A program made the position numbers and the translations under genes. Under the pieces are notes generated by a model. That model searched no databases, was not told where the DNA came from, and was given only the letters and a program-made list of their open reading frames with translations. 11,270 nucleotides of DNA from Cryomorphaceae bacterium (GTDB taxonomy: Bacteria; Bacteroidota; Bacteroidia; Flavobacteriales; Schleiferiaceae), in the NCBI GenBank assembly GCA_003445735.1, contig DMCR01000117.1, forward strand, positions 1 through 11,270, written 5' to 3'. Below, piece by piece: positions 1 to 7,680 of this stretch. The number at the start of each line of letters is the position of its first letter. Positions within the stretch are counted from its first letter, which is position 1.

Positions 1-531
1 CATGATTGCAGAAATCTGTGGAACGCCCATACTAGATAGCACTGCATTGTTGCGGAATATGCGTCCGAAGTGCTCTCGATCGGGGAAGATCTCATCTTGT
101 AAGGGCAAGAAAACACCCGCGCTATCCACCAAATAGATGATAGGGAGGCGGTTCTCCATGGCTATTTGCTGCGCTCTAAGGTTCTTCTTTCCCGTGATGG
201 GGAACCAGGCACCCGCTTTTACTGTGGCATCATTCGCCACGACAATGCATTGGCGCCCTTTGATATAGGCTAATACAATGACGACGCCTCCGGCGGGACA
301 ACCGCCATACTCTTCATACATGCCATCGCCCGCAAAGGAGGCAATTTCTAAACAGGGTTGTTTGGCATCGACAAGGTAAGCAATACGCTCACGGGCCGTA
401 AGCTTGCCTTGATCGCGCTGTTTTTGAAGTTTGGCGGCACCTCCACCCAATTCTACTTGGGCCTGACGCTTTTTCAATTCACTCAGTAACAGCCTCAGCT
501 CGTCATCATTTTTATTGAAGGATAGGTTCAT
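1..531 (-). CDS. Acyl-CoA carboxylase, carboxyltransferase beta subunit (5' part; runs off the left edge)
   Basis: The first 177 residues are visible; the 3' end lies outside the window. The protein would transfer the carboxyl group from carboxybiotin to an acyl-CoA in the cytoplasm. Family signatures seen: GGGAAKLQKQRDQGKLTARE near residues 29-48, the VANDATVKAGAWFPIT stretch near 98-113, KKNLRAQQIAMENRLP near 115-130, LVDSAGVFLPLQDEIFP near 134-150 and HFGRIFRNNAV near 154-164. The last two resemble methylcrotonyl-CoA carboxylase beta (leucine breakdown) more than AccD, but propionyl- or other acyl-CoA substrates remain possible. The ATG at 531-529 is the first methionine after the wbqC-family stop, 19 nt away, and no Shine-Dalgarno sequence is seen. 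It may be the last-transcribed part of the parA operon; no terminator or promoter is visible before it. The family is certain, the substrate inferred. Confidence 0.93.
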   Translation of the reverse strand, partial: MNLSFNKNDDELRLLLSELKKRQAQVELGGGAAKLQKQRDQGKLTARERIAYLVDAKQPCLEIASFAGDGMYEEYGGCPAGGVVIVLAYIKGRQCIVVANDATVKAGAWFPITGKKNLRAQQIAMENRLPIIYLVDSAGVFLPLQDEIFPDREHFGRIFRNNAVLSSMGVPQISAIM

Positions 532-550
532 GAATGTGATGTGGTTCTTG

Positions 551-1153
551 TCATAGTTCAAGCTCGGTCAGGTAGTCCCACGAGCTACGCCCTAAGTTAA
601 AGAACAGATCTAAGGCACTCAAGTTGTTTTGAAAACCAATTTTTTCCTGAAATACCTGTGGATAATATGCGTATTCTACGGTGCTCGCCACCTTCGGGCT
701 AAGTTTGCGAAGGTCCAATCCACGCGCCTCCAGCTCAAATCGCTCAGACAATTTCCACTTGCTTTTCACATCCAACCAACGCTCAAAAAGCTCCAGGGTG
801 CCCAAATTCAATTCCCACAGCATCGTTCTTTTTTCTAGTAATAACGCCAAGATATCCGGCATCAGCACTTCATAGAACGGGCTCTTGGAATAAGCGCTTT
901 CTAACGCTTTTATATGGTCTTTGACCCAATCTTCTTCATAGCTGATTAAGCTTTGTTGGATTTCACGAACCTTGCGCTTGACCGGAACATTGAGAATCTG
1001 CGTGCCATTCGGCCCCGCAATCAACGCCCGACTCCTATAGGTTTGTTTCTGATAAAGCTCGTATCCCTCGAGGGTAATGCTGTTCTGTTGCACATAATGC
1101 GCCATCCACTCAATGGGAGGGAAGTATGCGGTAGAAAGAACAACACCGGACAT
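551..1153 (-). CDS. WbqC-family protein
   Basis: A 200-residue protein that fits the WbqC-like family. The N-terminus carries the family's AYFPPIEWM stretch (residues 9-17), followed by a YRSRALIAGPNG..LNVPV segment (about 39-57), as in other members. WbqC proteins occur in polysaccharide or O-antigen loci, and their biochemical role is not settled. There is no signal peptide or membrane segment, so it is probably cytoplasmic. The start codon shares one base with the lepB stop (TAATG), which points to translational coupling behind lepB. In Bacteroidota this gene commonly ends the parA-lepB run. The family assignment is fairly secure; the activity is unknown. Confidence 0.88.
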   Translation of the reverse strand: MSGVVLSTAYFPPIEWMAHYVQQNSITLEGYELYQKQTYRSRALIAGPNGTQILNVPVKRKVREIQQSLISYEEDWVKDHIKALESAYSKSPFYEVLMPDILALLLEKRTMLWELNLGTLELFERWLDVKSKWKLSERFELEARGLDLRKLSPKVASTVEYAYYPQVFQEKIGFQNNLSALDLFFNLGRSSWDYLTELEL

Positions 1154-2760
1154 TATGCTTTTTTATGACGACGCAAGAATTGGACTACTTGGTACAGAGC
1201 AATCGCAGCAATAAAGTACCAGAAGTAACTGGTGCGTTCGCCTTCTCCATTCACGGTAGTAAATACACGCTCACTACGAATCTTCTTCAGACCCTCACCG
1301 TGCTTATCCCAAGACATCCAAATAAATACAGGCTTTCCGACAATATGATCCCCAGGTACATAGCCCCATTTGCGGCTATCTAGAGAGTTATGACGGTTAT
1401 CACCCATCATCCAGTAGTAGTCCTTTTCGAAGGTATAAGTGGATGCCGCTACGCCGTCAATAAGCACTTCACCGTCCTTCTTGATTTTCAAATCGTGACC
1501 TTCATACTCACCAATAATGCGTCTGTAGGTGTTCAAGTTCTTCGGGTTGAGCTCCACGCTAACTCCAGCCTTTGGTACATAAATAGGTCCAAAATTGTCC
1601 CAAGTATCGTTGTACGGACGCTCTCCGTGTCCCGTATCTGGATTAGGGAAAAGTATTTCTTCCGCTTGTCCCGACTGTATATCGATCAAGCCTTGTGGAA
1701 GTTTTGAATCAATAGGTGTTCCTGGGCGCTGCGCGACAATAGGCCATACCTCTTTTACATTTTCCAACGCAGAAATAGCTTCAATATGTCTCGACTGTAG
1801 GAACATAATGTATTCGTCCTGAGTGCGTTGATACACATCCTGATCGGTAGGATATTGACGCATTTCCTCATTCGTGAGGTAGTTGATGTCCAGTCGTTTT
1901 TTCAACCAACTTTTCGAGAATCCACGTCCGTCCGTCTTGACGTAATACAGGTATTGTGGATAACTGCGGTCTGGAAATCTGAAGGCATTGCCGTTAACCA
2001 GCACAGTACGATCCACAATCTCCAAGCTATCGCCTGGCGTTCCGATACAGCGCTTCACGTAGTTTTCCTTTTTATCCACGGGCATATTGTCCATAGGATA
2101 GTTGAACACTACAGGATTACCTGATTCGATAGGGGTGATAGCAGGAAGTCTGAGGTAAGGGATTTGTGGCCAATTCAAATAGGAGGGAGCCCCCGCAAAT
2201 GGTACCTTATTGTGAACCAACGGTAAACTAATGGGGGTCATAGGCACGCGAACCCCGTAATGCATCTTCGATACAAACAAGAAATCTCCCACCATCAAAC
2301 TCTTCTCCATCGAGCTTGTAGGAATGGTATAAGCCTCAAAAGTGGTGGAGCGAATAACTGTTGCCACCACTACCGCGAAGAAAATACTGTTAACCCCTTC
2401 GCCCAGGTTCTTCTTGATGTAGGCATCATCGCGACCCCAGTATTTCAGGCTTTCCTTGTAATTCAAATAGCCCAGATACAACCCAAAGGTGGCCATAACC
2501 GCCGCCGTTTGCCAAGTCTTACGGAATTTAAATACGTGCAGCAGTTCATAGACCATGATAATACCCATAACCACGCCCACGACCGGAATACAGTAAAGCA
2601 ATACCCAATACACAGGTCGTTCGGCAATTTTCACTAACACATAGGTATTATACACAGGTATAAATGCCTCCCAAGCTTTGCGGTCGGCGGCAACATAGAA
2701 CTTCCAAGAGATGGCTCCAAACCACATTGCTTGTACTAAGGTGAATATGATAAATTCCAT
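1153..2760 (-). CDS. lepB: Signal peptidase I, long Bacteroidota form with N-terminal DUF5684-like region
   Basis: Inner-membrane serine protease (S26) that cleaves signal peptides of secreted proteins. At 535 residues it is far longer than E. coli LepB (about 324). Catalytic Ser150 lies in IPTSSM, and the general-base Lys is K236 in YVKRCIGTPGD. The conserved GDNRHNSLDSR box is at 453-463. Hydrophobic segments lie near 50-70, 83-99, 122-138 (just before the active site) and 511-528. Residues 10-80 (WKFYVAADRKAWEAFIPVYN, then VLLYCIPVVGVV) resemble the small membrane domain DUF5684. A long insertion of roughly 180 residues (about 262-440) separates the Lys region from the GDNR box. The gene follows dapB after 54 nt with no sigma box seen, so it is probably in the same operon. 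The enzyme call is secure; the function of the extra regions is unknown. Confidence 0.97.
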   Translation of the reverse strand: MEFIIFTLVQAMWFGAISWKFYVAADRKAWEAFIPVYNTYVLVKIAERPVYWVLLYCIPVVGVVMGIIMVYELLHVFKFRKTWQTAAVMATFGLYLGYLNYKESLKYWGRDDAYIKKNLGEGVNSIFFAVVVATVIRSTTFEAYTIPTSSMEKSLMVGDFLFVSKMHYGVRVPMTPISLPLVHNKVPFAGAPSYLNWPQIPYLRLPAITPIESGNPVVFNYPMDNMPVDKKENYVKRCIGTPGDSLEIVDRTVLVNGNAFRFPDRSYPQYLYYVKTDGRGFSKSWLKKRLDINYLTNEEMRQYPTDQDVYQRTQDEYIMFLQSRHIEAISALENVKEVWPIVAQRPGTPIDSKLPQGLIDIQSGQAEEILFPNPDTGHGERPYNDTWDNFGPIYVPKAGVSVELNPKNLNTYRRIIGEYEGHDLKIKKDGEVLIDGVAASTYTFEKDYYWMMGDNRHNSLDSRKWGYVPGDHIVGKPVFIWMSWDKHGEGLKKIRSERVFTTVNGEGERTSYFWYFIAAIALYQVVQFLRRHKKA

Positions 2761-2814
2761 AGGACGAATCTATTTCTTTTAGGAGGAAAAGGATGTTAGG
2801 GTATTGTGAAAAGA

Positions 2815-3516
2815 TTAGATGTTCAAAACGTCGCGTATGCCAAAGCTGCCAGACTTCCCGGGCAGCCAGTCAGCCGCCATAACCGCCCCTAACGCAAAGC
2901 CGTCACGGCTCTTTGCCTCATGGGTAAAGGTGATGGTGTCTATATCGCTTGTGTAATGCACCTCATGTGTTCCAAAGCAAGAGTCGATCCGATCTGCAGT
3001 AATACGCAAAGCCTGATCATCCTCATCCATGGTCCAACCTTTCAGTTCTTTGTAGGCTTGCAGTACACCTTCCGCGGCGGTAATGGCCGTGCCGGAGGGT
3101 GCATCTTTTTTACCTGTATGATGGATTTCATGAATGCCTGGTTTGAATTCAGGGTAGGCGTGCATCATGGTGGCTAGTTTCTCGTTCATCACAAAAAACA
3201 AGTTCACGCCGAGAGAAAAATTGGACGCATATAAGAATCCTACCTCATGTTGCTCTGCTAAGGCATCCACAGATCCTTTGTGCTCCAACCAACCGGTCGT
3301 TCCACTGACCACAGGAATTCCATGAGTCAAGAGGGCAGCAATATTCTCAGCTGCCGCTTTTGGCTGGGTAAACTCAATGGCCACATCGGCCGCTTTCAAG
3401 GCATCCAGATTCATGGTACCGCCGTCGTGAATGTGCACGATATGATGGCCCCGAGATTCGGCAATTCGTTCGATGGTTTTACCCATGCGTCCATATCCTA
3501 TGATGGCAATGTTCAT
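2815..3516 (-). CDS. dapB: 4-hydroxy-tetrahydrodipicolinate reductase
   Basis: Cytoplasmic NAD(P)H-dependent reductase of the diaminopimelate pathway, which supplies lysine and the peptidoglycan cross-linking amino acid. The 233 residues are shorter than E. coli DapB (273), as is usual in Bacteroidota. The nucleotide-binding GYGRMG is at 7-12, SGTTGW at 71-76 and SNFSLGVN at 98-105. The active-site block HHTGKKDAPSGTA is at 132-144, with the catalytic His pair, Lys and substrate-binding SGT. The C-terminal SRDGFALGAV also fits. The ATG overlaps the stop of the upstream DUF5683 gene by 4 nt (ATGA), so translation is probably coupled. No lysine riboswitch or other leader is seen. All key residues appear intact. 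Confidence 0.97.
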   Translation of the reverse strand: MNIAIIGYGRMGKTIERIAESRGHHIVHIHDGGTMNLDALKAADVAIEFTQPKAAAENIAALLTHGIPVVSGTTGWLEHKGSVDALAEQHEVGFLYASNFSLGVNLFFVMNEKLATMMHAYPEFKPGIHEIHHTGKKDAPSGTAITAAEGVLQAYKELKGWTMDEDDQALRITADRIDSCFGTHEVHYTSDIDTITFTHEAKSRDGFALGAVMAADWLPGKSGSFGIRDVLNI

Positions 3517-4121
3517 GGCAGTGAAAGGGTTAAAGACAGGCCAGGAGCTTGTATGGTGCTCTCGTTACCTGCAAAATACTGTTTTTGAGTGAATTGAGGA
3601 CTAATGCTTAAATCATCACTCACATCAAAATCGTGGAGGTGAGCATCAATATTCGCATCTAAAATTCCCAATAAATAGATGCCTAAAATCCCGAATAAGG
3701 TATATTCTCTTTGGGTGCGTAATTGCTCCATATAACCCATCGCTTCTTGAGCCACACCGTTCACGGATGTTTGATAAAATGGGGAGGGTACGCCGGTAAT
3801 AAAAATTTCAGGAGCGGCACTTTCTAACTCTGCTCTTGTGGTGTAGCTCGGGTGATCAATGATAAACTGTAAGACACTTTCGTAGGATTTGAATTGTGCA
3901 TTGAGTTGGCCGTAATAATAGGCGGTACCGCCTATACCTGCCCAGAATACTGGGGCTTTCCAATACTTCCCATTGTAAATCTGTCCTCCACCTGGAATGA
4001 GCGAAAGGGTGGTGGCCAGTTTGATATTGTGTAATTCATCGGTGGTATGAGTGGAATCACTGTGTTGGGCCTTCACAGAAAGGCACGCCAACACCACCAT
4101 TACACTCAATACACATCTCAT
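3513..4121 (-). CDS. DUF5683-family exported protein of unknown function
   Basis: A 202-residue protein with a likely signal peptide (residues 1-19; hydrophobic core LSVMVVLACLSV, cleavage near VKA-QH). The family's characteristic stretch SLIPGGGQIYNGKYWKAP is at about 40-57. It is followed by a hydrophobic segment near 58-71 and a second near 141-155 (LFGILGIYLLGILDA), then DANIDAHLHDFDVSDDLS at 155-172. This resembles the DUF5683 family of Bacteroidota, which has no established function. It probably sits in the cell envelope. Its start overlaps the parB stop by 4 nt and its stop overlaps the dapB start by 4 nt, so it is translationally locked between segregation and peptidoglycan-precursor genes. 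An envelope role is inferred from context only. Confidence 0.85.
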   Translation of the reverse strand: MRCVLSVMVVLACLSVKAQHSDSTHTTDELHNIKLATTLSLIPGGGQIYNGKYWKAPVFWAGIGGTAYYYGQLNAQFKSYESVLQFIIDHPSYTTRAELESAAPEIFITGVPSPFYQTSVNGVAQEAMGYMEQLRTQREYTLFGILGIYLLGILDANIDAHLHDFDVSDDLSISPQFTQKQYFAGNESTIQAPGLSLTLSLP

Positions 4122-5038
4122 GAGTTGAATTTCGAGATGATGCGCTGTAGATCGTCGTCAGAATCAAAGTCTATTTGAATACGTCCCTTACCGCTAGGTT
4201 TCACTTGAATGTTCACCTTGGCTTGGAAGTATTGACCCAATTCCTTTACTAATTCCTTCATGCCCGGCTGCACTGGTGCTTCAGGCGCTTTCTCTTTAGG
4301 CTTCTTAATGGAAGCAGCAAGTGCCTCCGTTTGACGCACACTCAATCCTCCTTTGAGGATCTTCTTGTAGAGGTCGATCTGTGTTTCTTCAGACGGCAAG
4401 TTCAACAAGGCTCTCGCATGTCCCATGCTGAACACTACTGAAGTGATGCCGTCGCTATTCTCATCGAGACTTTCGTTGCGGTTGATGTCGCGCAATTCAG
4501 CCTGTATGATGGCTGGAAGCTTGAGCAAGCGCAAAAAATTGGTCACTGTAGAGCGTCCTTTTCCCAATCGCTTCGCCACCTCTTCTTGAGTTAAGCCTAG
4601 TTCATCCATCATTCGTTTGCAGGAATAGGCCATCTCGATAGGGTCTAAGTCCTCACGTTGAAGATTTTCTACAATGGCCAGCTCCAGCATGTTGCGATCG
4701 TCCGCAAGACGCACATAGGCGGGAATCTCTTCTAAACCAGCGATTTGCGACGCACGGAATCGACGTTCCCCCGAAATTAATTCGAACTTCATGCCATTCT
4801 TACGAACGGTAATGGGCTGGATGATACCGAGTTCACTGATGCTCTGGGCCAATTCTACTAAGGCATCATTATCAAAGTTTGATCGAGGTTGGAAAGGGTT
4901 GGTCGTAATGGCATCCAATGAAATCATCGCCACCTGACCCACGAGCTTTTCAGCACCCGCATCGGTGACCTTATTCACTTTCGCGATTTCCTCTCCCAAA
5001 ATGGCCGATAGGCCTTTTCCCATTGCTCGTTTTGCCAT
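4118..5038 (-). CDS. parB: Chromosome partitioning protein ParB
   Basis: Centromere-binding CTPase that loads at parS sites and spreads along DNA to organise origin segregation with ParA. The 306 residues show the full layout: a short basic N-terminus that usually contacts ParA (AKRAMGKGLSAIL, 2-14), the N-terminal domain with NPFQPR (47-52), the CTP-binding box GERRFRA (90-96) and ENLQRE (124-129). A helix-turn-helix lies near 148-170 (TQEEVAKRLGKGRSTVTNFL), and the C-terminal dimerisation domain at about 258-306. A short acidic stretch (RNESLDENSDG, 187-197) sits just before SMGHARAL and looks like an insertion. The start codon lies 2 nt after the parA stop, which fits a coupled pair. No canonical parS was found in the window. 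Confidence 0.96.
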   Translation of the reverse strand: MAKRAMGKGLSAILGEEIAKVNKVTDAGAEKLVGQVAMISLDAITTNPFQPRSNFDNDALVELAQSISELGIIQPITVRKNGMKFELISGERRFRASQIAGLEEIPAYVRLADDRNMLELAIVENLQREDLDPIEMAYSCKRMMDELGLTQEEVAKRLGKGRSTVTNFLRLLKLPAIIQAELRDINRNESLDENSDGITSVVFSMGHARALLNLPSEETQIDLYKKILKGGLSVRQTEALAASIKKPKEKAPEAPVQPGMKELVKELGQYFQAKVNIQVKPSGKGRIQIDFDSDDDLQRIISKFNS

Positions 5039-5040
5039 GC

Positions 5041-5805
5041 TTATGCGCTTTTTGCCAGTATCTCTTGTGCTAAAGTAAGGTAATTCTCAGCGCCCTTACT
5101 ACCGGCATCATACTTCAAGATGTTCTCACCATAACTAGGTGCTTCGCTCAGTTTTACGTTGCGATGAATGACCGTTTCAAAGACCAATCCTTCGAAGTGG
5201 TTACGCACTTCATCAGAAACTTGATTTGACAAGCGCAATCTGCTGTCGAACATGGTTAGCAAAAGCCCTTCAATACTGAGGTCTTCATTGTGCAGTTCTT
5301 GCACCTTTTTAATGGTGTTCAACAGCTTGCCTAATCCCTCTAAGGCATAATACTCACACTGAATAGGCACCAAAATGGAGTTTGCCGCGGTCAATGCATT
5401 TAGGGTAATGAGCCCGAGGGAAGGAGCACAGTCGATAATTATATAATCAAAATCACTAGCCACAGATTCCAATGCTTTCTGTAGGAAATACTCGCGTTTC
5501 GGTTGGTCAATGATTTCGAGTTCTACGGCCACTAAATCCAAGTGCGCGGGAATAATGCTCACATTTGGCGCATCGGTGGCTAGGACCAATTCTGCTGCAA
5601 GCTTCGCACCTTCAATCAACTCATAGGTGCCTTGCAGTGCCTTATCAGGCTGTATACCCAATCCACTAGTAGCATTTGCCTGTGGATCGGCATCCACTAG
5701 TAAAACTCGTTTTTCAAGCGCACCTAAGGCTGCACTCAAGTTTACCGCGGTGGTGGTTTTTCCAACGCCGCCTTTTTGATTGGCAATTGCGATTATTTGT
5801 GACAT
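5041..5805 (-). CDS. parA: Chromosome partitioning ATPase ParA (Soj type)
   Basis: Walker-type ATPase that binds DNA nonspecifically and drives movement of ParB-parS complexes. At 254 residues it has the short chromosomal Soj length, with no N-terminal DNA-binding domain. The deviant Walker A KGGVGKTTT is at 11-19, with the signature Lys11. DADPQAN (Walker A') is at 38-44 and IIIDCAPSLG (Walker B region) at 122-131. The C-terminal HRNVKLSEAPSYG block (214-226) is typical of Soj. The ATG at 5805 gives MSQIIAIANQKGG, the usual ParA N-terminus, and a TAnnTTTG-type promoter box lies 28 nt upstream. It is the first gene of the apparent parA-to-wbqC run. Confidence 0.97.
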   Translation of the reverse strand: MSQIIAIANQKGGVGKTTTAVNLSAALGALEKRVLLVDADPQANATSGLGIQPDKALQGTYELIEGAKLAAELVLATDAPNVSIIPAHLDLVAVELEIIDQPKREYFLQKALESVASDFDYIIIDCAPSLGLITLNALTAANSILVPIQCEYYALEGLGKLLNTIKKVQELHNEDLSIEGLLLTMFDSRLRLSNQVSDEVRNHFEGLVFETVIHRNVKLSEAPSYGENILKYDAGSKGAENYLTLAQEILAKSA

Positions 5806-5833
5806 ACGGATATGCTTTCAGAAATGGTAAACT

Positions 5834-5841
5834 CAAAAGTA
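5834..5841 (-). promoter_or_regulatory. Candidate -7 promoter box of the parA operon
   Basis: Read on the minus strand the box is TACTTTTG, a full match to the Bacteroidota -7 consensus TAnnTTTG. It ends 28 nt before the parA ATG, which gives a short leader. I see no clear TTG at the -33 position, so it is supported by one element plus its position. It lies in the 80-nt gap between the ABC exporter stop and parA, which lacks an obvious terminator hairpin; read-through from the exporter gene is therefore also possible. Confidence 0.55.
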
Positions 5842-5885
5842 AACCATTGCTTATCGAAATGCTAAAAAAGTAATGAACACTGTCG

Positions 5886-7655
5886 TTAGGAAACTTCGAA
5901 CTGCCCCTCAAGCTGCATCTTAATCAGATCCGAATAATGACCCTCTCCAGCCTCGAGTTCCGCGGGAGTCCCTCTCTCTACTATGGTCCCTTGATCCAAA
6001 CAAATGATCTGTTGGCAATGCTTCACACTACTCACGCGGTGGGCAATGATTATACCGCTTAGGTTTTCTGTAGCCTCTTTGAGGTTAGATAATATGTGCT
6101 CTTCAGTTTCGGTATCAACAGCACTCAAACAATCATCAAGGACAATGACCTTGGGAGATTTCATCAGGGCACGTGCAATGCTTACACGCTGCTTTTGTCC
6201 GCCGCTTAGGGTAATACCGCGTTCGCCGACCTTAGTTTGGTATTGCTTATCAAAGCCCATGATGTTATCATGCACACCGGCTGCCTTTGCTGCACTTTTG
6301 ACTGCATCAATTTCTCTGGCATCCATTCCGAAGGCAATGTTATTGGCAATAGTATCGCTAAATAGAAAGGCTTCCTGAGGTACCCATCCTAAATATGATT
6401 TTAGGGTAGGTAGGTCCCAATTTCTTATATCCACACCGTCCACTAAAATGGCACCCTCTGTGGGATCGTATTGGCGCACCATGAGTGCTGCTATGGTACT
6501 TTTGCCCGCCCCAGTCTTGCCTAATACTCCAAGGGTACTGCCCGGTTCAATGGTAAATGAAACATCTTTTAGCGCTGTAATACCACTGTTGGGGTAGGTG
6601 AAAGAAACATTTTTGAACTCAATACGGCCTTCAAACGAGGAAGGCTTGTGCGTACCATTGGAGAATTCGGGTTGTTCTTTGAGGAACTCATCCAAACGTT
6701 GCATGGAGGCATCGGCGCTTTGAACTAGGGAAGTCACCCAACCTATGGAAGCGATGGGCCAAGTCAACAAGTTCACGTAATAAATGAACTCTGTGATATT
6801 ACCGGCACTTACTTGACCGGCAAAGTACAATCTACCCCCAACGTAGATGGTGATCAGAGTACTGATGCCCACCATCAGGATCATTAAGGGCTGAAACGTA
6901 GCGTTTACGCGGAATAAGCGCTCATTCACACTGCGGTATTCTATGGCTTGAGCTTTGAAATTCGCACTGAACCAAGGGCTTTTATGGTAGGCTTTAATGA
7001 CCCGCGCTCCAGAGAATGATTCTTGGGCAAAGGTGCTGAGTTCGCTCAATTGCTCTTGTACGTTGCGTGAACGGGTATGGATTAAATTGGCCACACGATA
7101 TACCAAAAAGGCCAAGAAGGGCAGGGGAACTAAGGTCAATAACGTCAGCTTAGGACTTACGGAAATCATGATGCTGATGACCAAAATGATGGTGAATCCA
7201 GTGTTCAGCGCGTACATGATGGCGGGACCGACATACATGCGAACCTTGCTCACATCTTCGGAAATTCTGTTCATCAAATCCCCAGTGCTGTTGTTCTTGT
7301 AGAATTTTTGAGTCAATCTCTGGTAATGCTCAAAGACTGTGTTTTTCAGATCAAACTCAATATGGCGCGACATCACCACGATGGTTTGGCGCATGAAGTA
7401 CATAAAAATCCCTTGTAAAACGGCGGCTCCGATGATGTACAGGCCGTAGCGGACCAATTCTCCGCTCACATTACCGTCTTGAGCCACTCCGTTGCGATAA
7501 TTCTCAATAATCTCGGCAATGGCATCAAAACTGTTCCTAATGAAAAGGGCAGGGAAGAGCTTGAAAATGACCGATATGATCACAAAAAACGCACCCGCGA
7601 TCAATAACCATTTGTGTTTGCCGAAATAGGGATTGAGTTTTTTTAATGCCTGCAT
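5886..7655 (-). CDS. ABC exporter half-transporter (MsbA/MdlA-like, membrane plus ATPase domains)
   Basis: A 589-residue fusion of a six-helix membrane domain and an ATPase domain; it would act as a dimer in the inner membrane. Hydrophobic helices lie near 16-38, 70-92, 143-165, 168-187, 253-278 and 285-307. In the ATPase domain Walker A GKTGAGKST is at 379-387, the Q-loop Gln at 427, the ABC signature LSGGQKQR at 483-490, Walker B VIVLDD at 503-508, the D-loop SAVD at 511-514 and the H-loop His at 539. The usual catalytic Glu after Walker B is Asp508, as in E. coli MdlA and in one subunit of heterodimeric exporters. The substrate (lipid, drug or peptide) cannot be told. No second half-transporter is in the window. 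The ATG at 7655 gives a normal MsbA-like N-terminus. Confidence 0.93.
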   Translation of the reverse strand: MQALKKLNPYFGKHKWLLIAGAFFVIISVIFKLFPALFIRNSFDAIAEIIENYRNGVAQDGNVSGELVRYGLYIIGAAVLQGIFMYFMRQTIVVMSRHIEFDLKNTVFEHYQRLTQKFYKNNSTGDLMNRISEDVSKVRMYVGPAIMYALNTGFTIILVISIMISVSPKLTLLTLVPLPFLAFLVYRVANLIHTRSRNVQEQLSELSTFAQESFSGARVIKAYHKSPWFSANFKAQAIEYRSVNERLFRVNATFQPLMILMVGISTLITIYVGGRLYFAGQVSAGNITEFIYYVNLLTWPIASIGWVTSLVQSADASMQRLDEFLKEQPEFSNGTHKPSSFEGRIEFKNVSFTYPNSGITALKDVSFTIEPGSTLGVLGKTGAGKSTIAALMVRQYDPTEGAILVDGVDIRNWDLPTLKSYLGWVPQEAFLFSDTIANNIAFGMDAREIDAVKSAAKAAGVHDNIMGFDKQYQTKVGERGITLSGGQKQRVSIARALMKSPKVIVLDDCLSAVDTETEEHILSNLKEATENLSGIIIAHRVSSVKHCQQIICLDQGTIVERGTPAELEAGEGHYSDLIKMQLEGQFEVS

Positions 7656-7680
7656 GGTGCGAGTTGCCTACGTGAGGATG

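Noticed and set aside
1390..1707. 105-codon plus-strand open frame opposite the 3' half of lepB
   Set aside because: It lies fully antisense to lepB, where the conserved GDNR box is encoded; its translation resembles no known protein.
2260..2637. 125-codon plus-strand open frame opposite lepB
   Set aside because: It is antisense to a clearly conserved enzyme, its translation is His/Asn-rich and lacks any recognisable domain, and it has no promoter box or context. It is a shadow of lepB codon use.
3295..3310. Small inverted repeat GGTC...GACC around GTTCCACT
   Set aside because: The arms are only 4 bp and lie inside the conserved dapB coding sequence, where such repeats are expected by chance.
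5859..5888. Possible terminator after the ABC exporter stop (T-run on the minus strand)
   Set aside because: A T6 tract is present, but the bases before it form no stable hairpin; the only symmetry is a short ACAGTGT.
5714..5911. 65-codon minus-strand frame spanning the gap between the exporter gene and parA
   Set aside because: It overlaps the parA start in another frame and has no domain or start signal. The gap is better explained as the parA promoter region.
6168..6177. GCACGTGC palindrome, reminiscent of the centre of a parS site near parAB
   Set aside because: The flanks do not match the parS consensus (TGTTNCACGTGNAACA), and it lies inside the exporter coding sequence. No other good parS candidate was found.
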